From NCBI GenBank assembly GCA_009602725.1, contig WELB01000013.1, positions 870,810-924,029 on the forward strand: a DNA stretch of 53,220 nt. The letters run 5' to 3'. This DNA is from Spirogloea muscicola. Lineage: Eukaryota; Streptophyta; Zygnematophyceae; Spirogloeales; Spirogloeaceae. A program made the translations under genes and the position numbers. Numbering within the stretch: position 1 is the stretch's first letter; every line of letters begins with the position of its first letter. This document shows positions 53,006 to 53,220 of this stretch, piece after piece. Under the pieces are notes generated by a model. That model was not told where the DNA came from. It was given only the letters and a program-made list of their open reading frames with translations, and made no database searches.

Positions 53006-53220
53006 AGCAAGCGCGGCCAGATTAACTGGTGGCTGGGAGAGGCCAGCCCAAAAGAATGGACAAGGTCTGAAGGAGTCGGAGTGCTAAGGACTGAGACAGC
53101 AGTAAGCGGACTCTCAGTAACCTCTCGTCAGTAGATGCAAATCTGAGTAGCTAGCAGGCGGAAAGACGTCGCCCTGACGGAAGCCGGAGGCCGCCGCCAG
53201 AGCGCGGCCTGCGCGCAAGT
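53006..53220 (-). mobile_element. Retrotransposon 3' end running off the window
   Basis: The minus strand from the window edge reads RAGRALAAASGFRQGDVFPP, ASYSDLHLLTRGY with stop at about 53119-53117, then the 3' UTR with hairpin and the common end (AGCAAGCGCGGCC on the plus strand at 53006). It is uninterrupted as far as visible, so a longer copy may lie to the right. Confidence 0.85.

Noticed and set aside
1-53220. A functional gene cluster or a dedicated defence or biosynthetic system
   Set aside because: The recognised genes are unrelated conserved eukaryotic genes on mixed strands separated by repeats; nothing suggests co-function.

Overview
The window looks like nuclear DNA of a plant-lineage eukaryote, most likely a green alga (a trebouxiophyte-type chlorophyte is my guess, not shown). 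The evidence is many short spliceosomal introns with GT/AG ends, interstitial plant-type TTTAGGG repeats, TGTAA motifs downstream of stop codons, GC-rich gene starts full of CCG runs, and proteins closest in pattern to land-plant families. No prokaryotic gene, CRISPR array, tRNA or rRNA was recognised.

Layout. 1-1467 (+): the 3' part of a HAKAI-type RING ubiquitin ligase, a partner of the m6A writer complex. 2703-5978 (-): a RAY1-like GT77 arabinofuranosyltransferase whose 5' end is lost at an N. 6065-6532 (-): N-terminal piece of a PIF/Harbinger transposase. 7740-10085 (-): decayed Ty1/copia element with two LTR-like repeats. 11880-27176 (-): a roughly 15 kb, about 40-intron gene for a double-cassette DExH helicase of the ASCC3/DExH14 type. 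28929-39928 (-): a full-length PDR-type (ABCG) transporter. 40.0-45.4 kb: a repeat island of 5'-truncated, partly inverted 3' ends of non-LTR retrotransposons. 45519-46074 (+): an unknown protein with a C-terminal membrane segment. 46893-52326 (-): the Mediator subunit MED25. 52393-52467 (-): an isolated first exon of a GFA/CENP-V-type zinc enzyme. 52605-53220: more retrotransposon 3' ends, one running off the window.

The genes do not form a pathway: they are housekeeping or regulatory genes (RNA modification, cell-wall glycosylation, ribosome/repair helicase, transport, transcription) separated by transposon debris. The most unusual material is the retrotransposon tail family. At least 15 copies carry a 3' UTR hairpin whose outer stem is kept while loop and inner stem vary. 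Seven copies end at the same 3' sequence without poly(A), and several retain the same C-terminal peptide ending. Also notable are telomere-type repeats inside introns (one 12 nt from a splice acceptor), the orphan GFA exon, introns at the P-loops of both ABC domains, and four single Ns lying at gene edges.

Exon coordinates were worked out by eye from reading-frame continuity and remembered family patterns; those given exactly keep phase across the junction, others are approximate.
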